From positions 1-64,000 of IMG/VR virus record IMGVR_UViG_3300025000_000064: a stretch of DNA of 64,000 nucleotides. One strand, given 5' to 3'. The translations under genes and the position numbers were made by a program. The DNA is from a virus. Positions 63,902 to 64,000 of the stretch are shown in pieces; the stretch's first letter is position 1; each line of letters starts with the position of its first letter. The notes beneath the pieces were generated by a model, which worked only from the letters and a program-made list of their open reading frames with translations, did no database searches and was not told where the DNA came from.

Positions 63902-64000
63902 TTCTTCCCTCCGCTTTATCATTTTTAAAAGAAGATATTATGTCTTCTTTAATCCTTCTTCCTGCATTTCCATCAAAAAATGGAATATATTTCTTTATTG
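63891..64000 (-). CDS. C-terminus of a probable UDP-GlcNAc 2-epimerase (runs off right edge)
   Basis: Open from the edge, 35 residues then TAA at 63891. YIPFFDGNAGRRIKEDI corresponds to the NP.gdG.A..RI...l end of non-hydrolysing UDP-GlcNAc 2-epimerases, which make UDP-ManNAc. The C-terminus overlaps the next start by 11 bases. The call rests on this end only. Confidence 0.5.
   Translation of the reverse strand, partial: IKKYIPFFDGNAGRRIKEDIISSFKNDKAEGRNEI

Noticed and set aside
1-64000. Recoded stop codon (TAG or TGA read as amino acid)
   Set aside because: TAA, TGA and TAG all occur at sensible gene ends (for example TAG at 39880, 44208 and 9374), and long genes are intact with the standard code.
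1-64000. Prophage inside a bacterial chromosome
   Set aside because: No integrase, repressor, attachment repeat or housekeeping gene was found; the glycan block at the right edge could be host-like but its spacing and strand continue from phage genes.

Overview
The window is a strongly AT-rich stretch of a tailed double-stranded DNA phage (Caudoviricetes) with a contractile, myovirus-type tail. This rests on an almost complete packaging, head and tail module read leftwards from about 22.4 kb to the left edge. Genes use the standard stop codons and good Shine-Dalgarno sites (AGGAG, GGAGG), are tightly packed, and often overlap by ATGA or TAATG. No integrase, repressor, ribosomal or tRNA gene was seen, so nothing here points to a chromosome or a prophage. 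The host cannot be named from this sequence; a low-GC, probably anaerobic bacterium is only a guess.

Layout. (1) 1-22.4 kb, minus strand, in order of transcription: two genes of unknown or accessory role (one with an HU/IHF-like domain), an HNH-like zinc protein, large terminase, portal, ClpP-like prohead protease, scaffold, decoration protein, major capsid, head-tail connectors, neck terminator, sheath (DUF3383 type), tube (DUF3277 type), tail-assembly chaperone with an apparent -1 frameshift extension, tape measure, Dit-like protein, baseplate plug, hub fused to an M23 peptidase, Gp138-like spike, gp25-like wedge, baseplate J, DUF2612-type protein and the start of a tail fibre. (2) 22.5-25.8 kb, plus strand: a divergent operon of small Cys-rich, zinc-ribbon and coiled-coil proteins behind a near-consensus sigma70 promoter. 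(3) 25.8-27.9 kb: 2.1 kb without genes where the two transcription directions converge, holding iterated G-depleted sequence, perfect palindromes and terminators. (4) 27.9-48.7 kb, minus strand: a long set of very small genes, mostly unrecognised, with ribbon-helix-helix proteins, two HNH endonucleases, an adenine methyltransferase, a pyrimidine-dimer-glycosylase-like protein and a remarkable array of short genes that nearly all begin MII(K). (5) 48.9-51.5 kb, plus strand: a small operon closed by a bidirectional terminator. (6) 51.5-64 kb, minus strand: KTSC protein, a large metallophosphoesterase-like protein reminiscent of T5 A1, a HAD phosphatase, an MT-A70-type methyltransferase, and a glycan block (GT2, three tandem paralogues of a putative sugar-transferase family, GT4, two methyltransferases, and the C-terminus of a probable UDP-GlcNAc 2-epimerase) that runs off the right edge.

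Two promoter families are visible by eye. Ten minus-strand spacers carry TTGACA or TTGACT (most followed on the plus strand by ACCT, i.e. AGG-TTGACA) 16-17 bp from a TATAAT-like box. Three places carry an extended -10 box (TGnTATAAT or similar) behind a conserved A/T tract, two of them in front of the packaging/structural genes. The first set probably serves early or middle accessory genes and the second the late genes; this is inference.

The most unusual structures are the MIIK array at 42.3-48.0 kb, in which each start site ATGATAATTAA also ends the preceding gene in any frame; the repeats with an exact 25-bp period in two related non-coding blocks at 30.2 and 36.1 kb; a 24-29 bp element found at three non-coding sites; and the gene-free convergent region at 25.8-27.9 kb.
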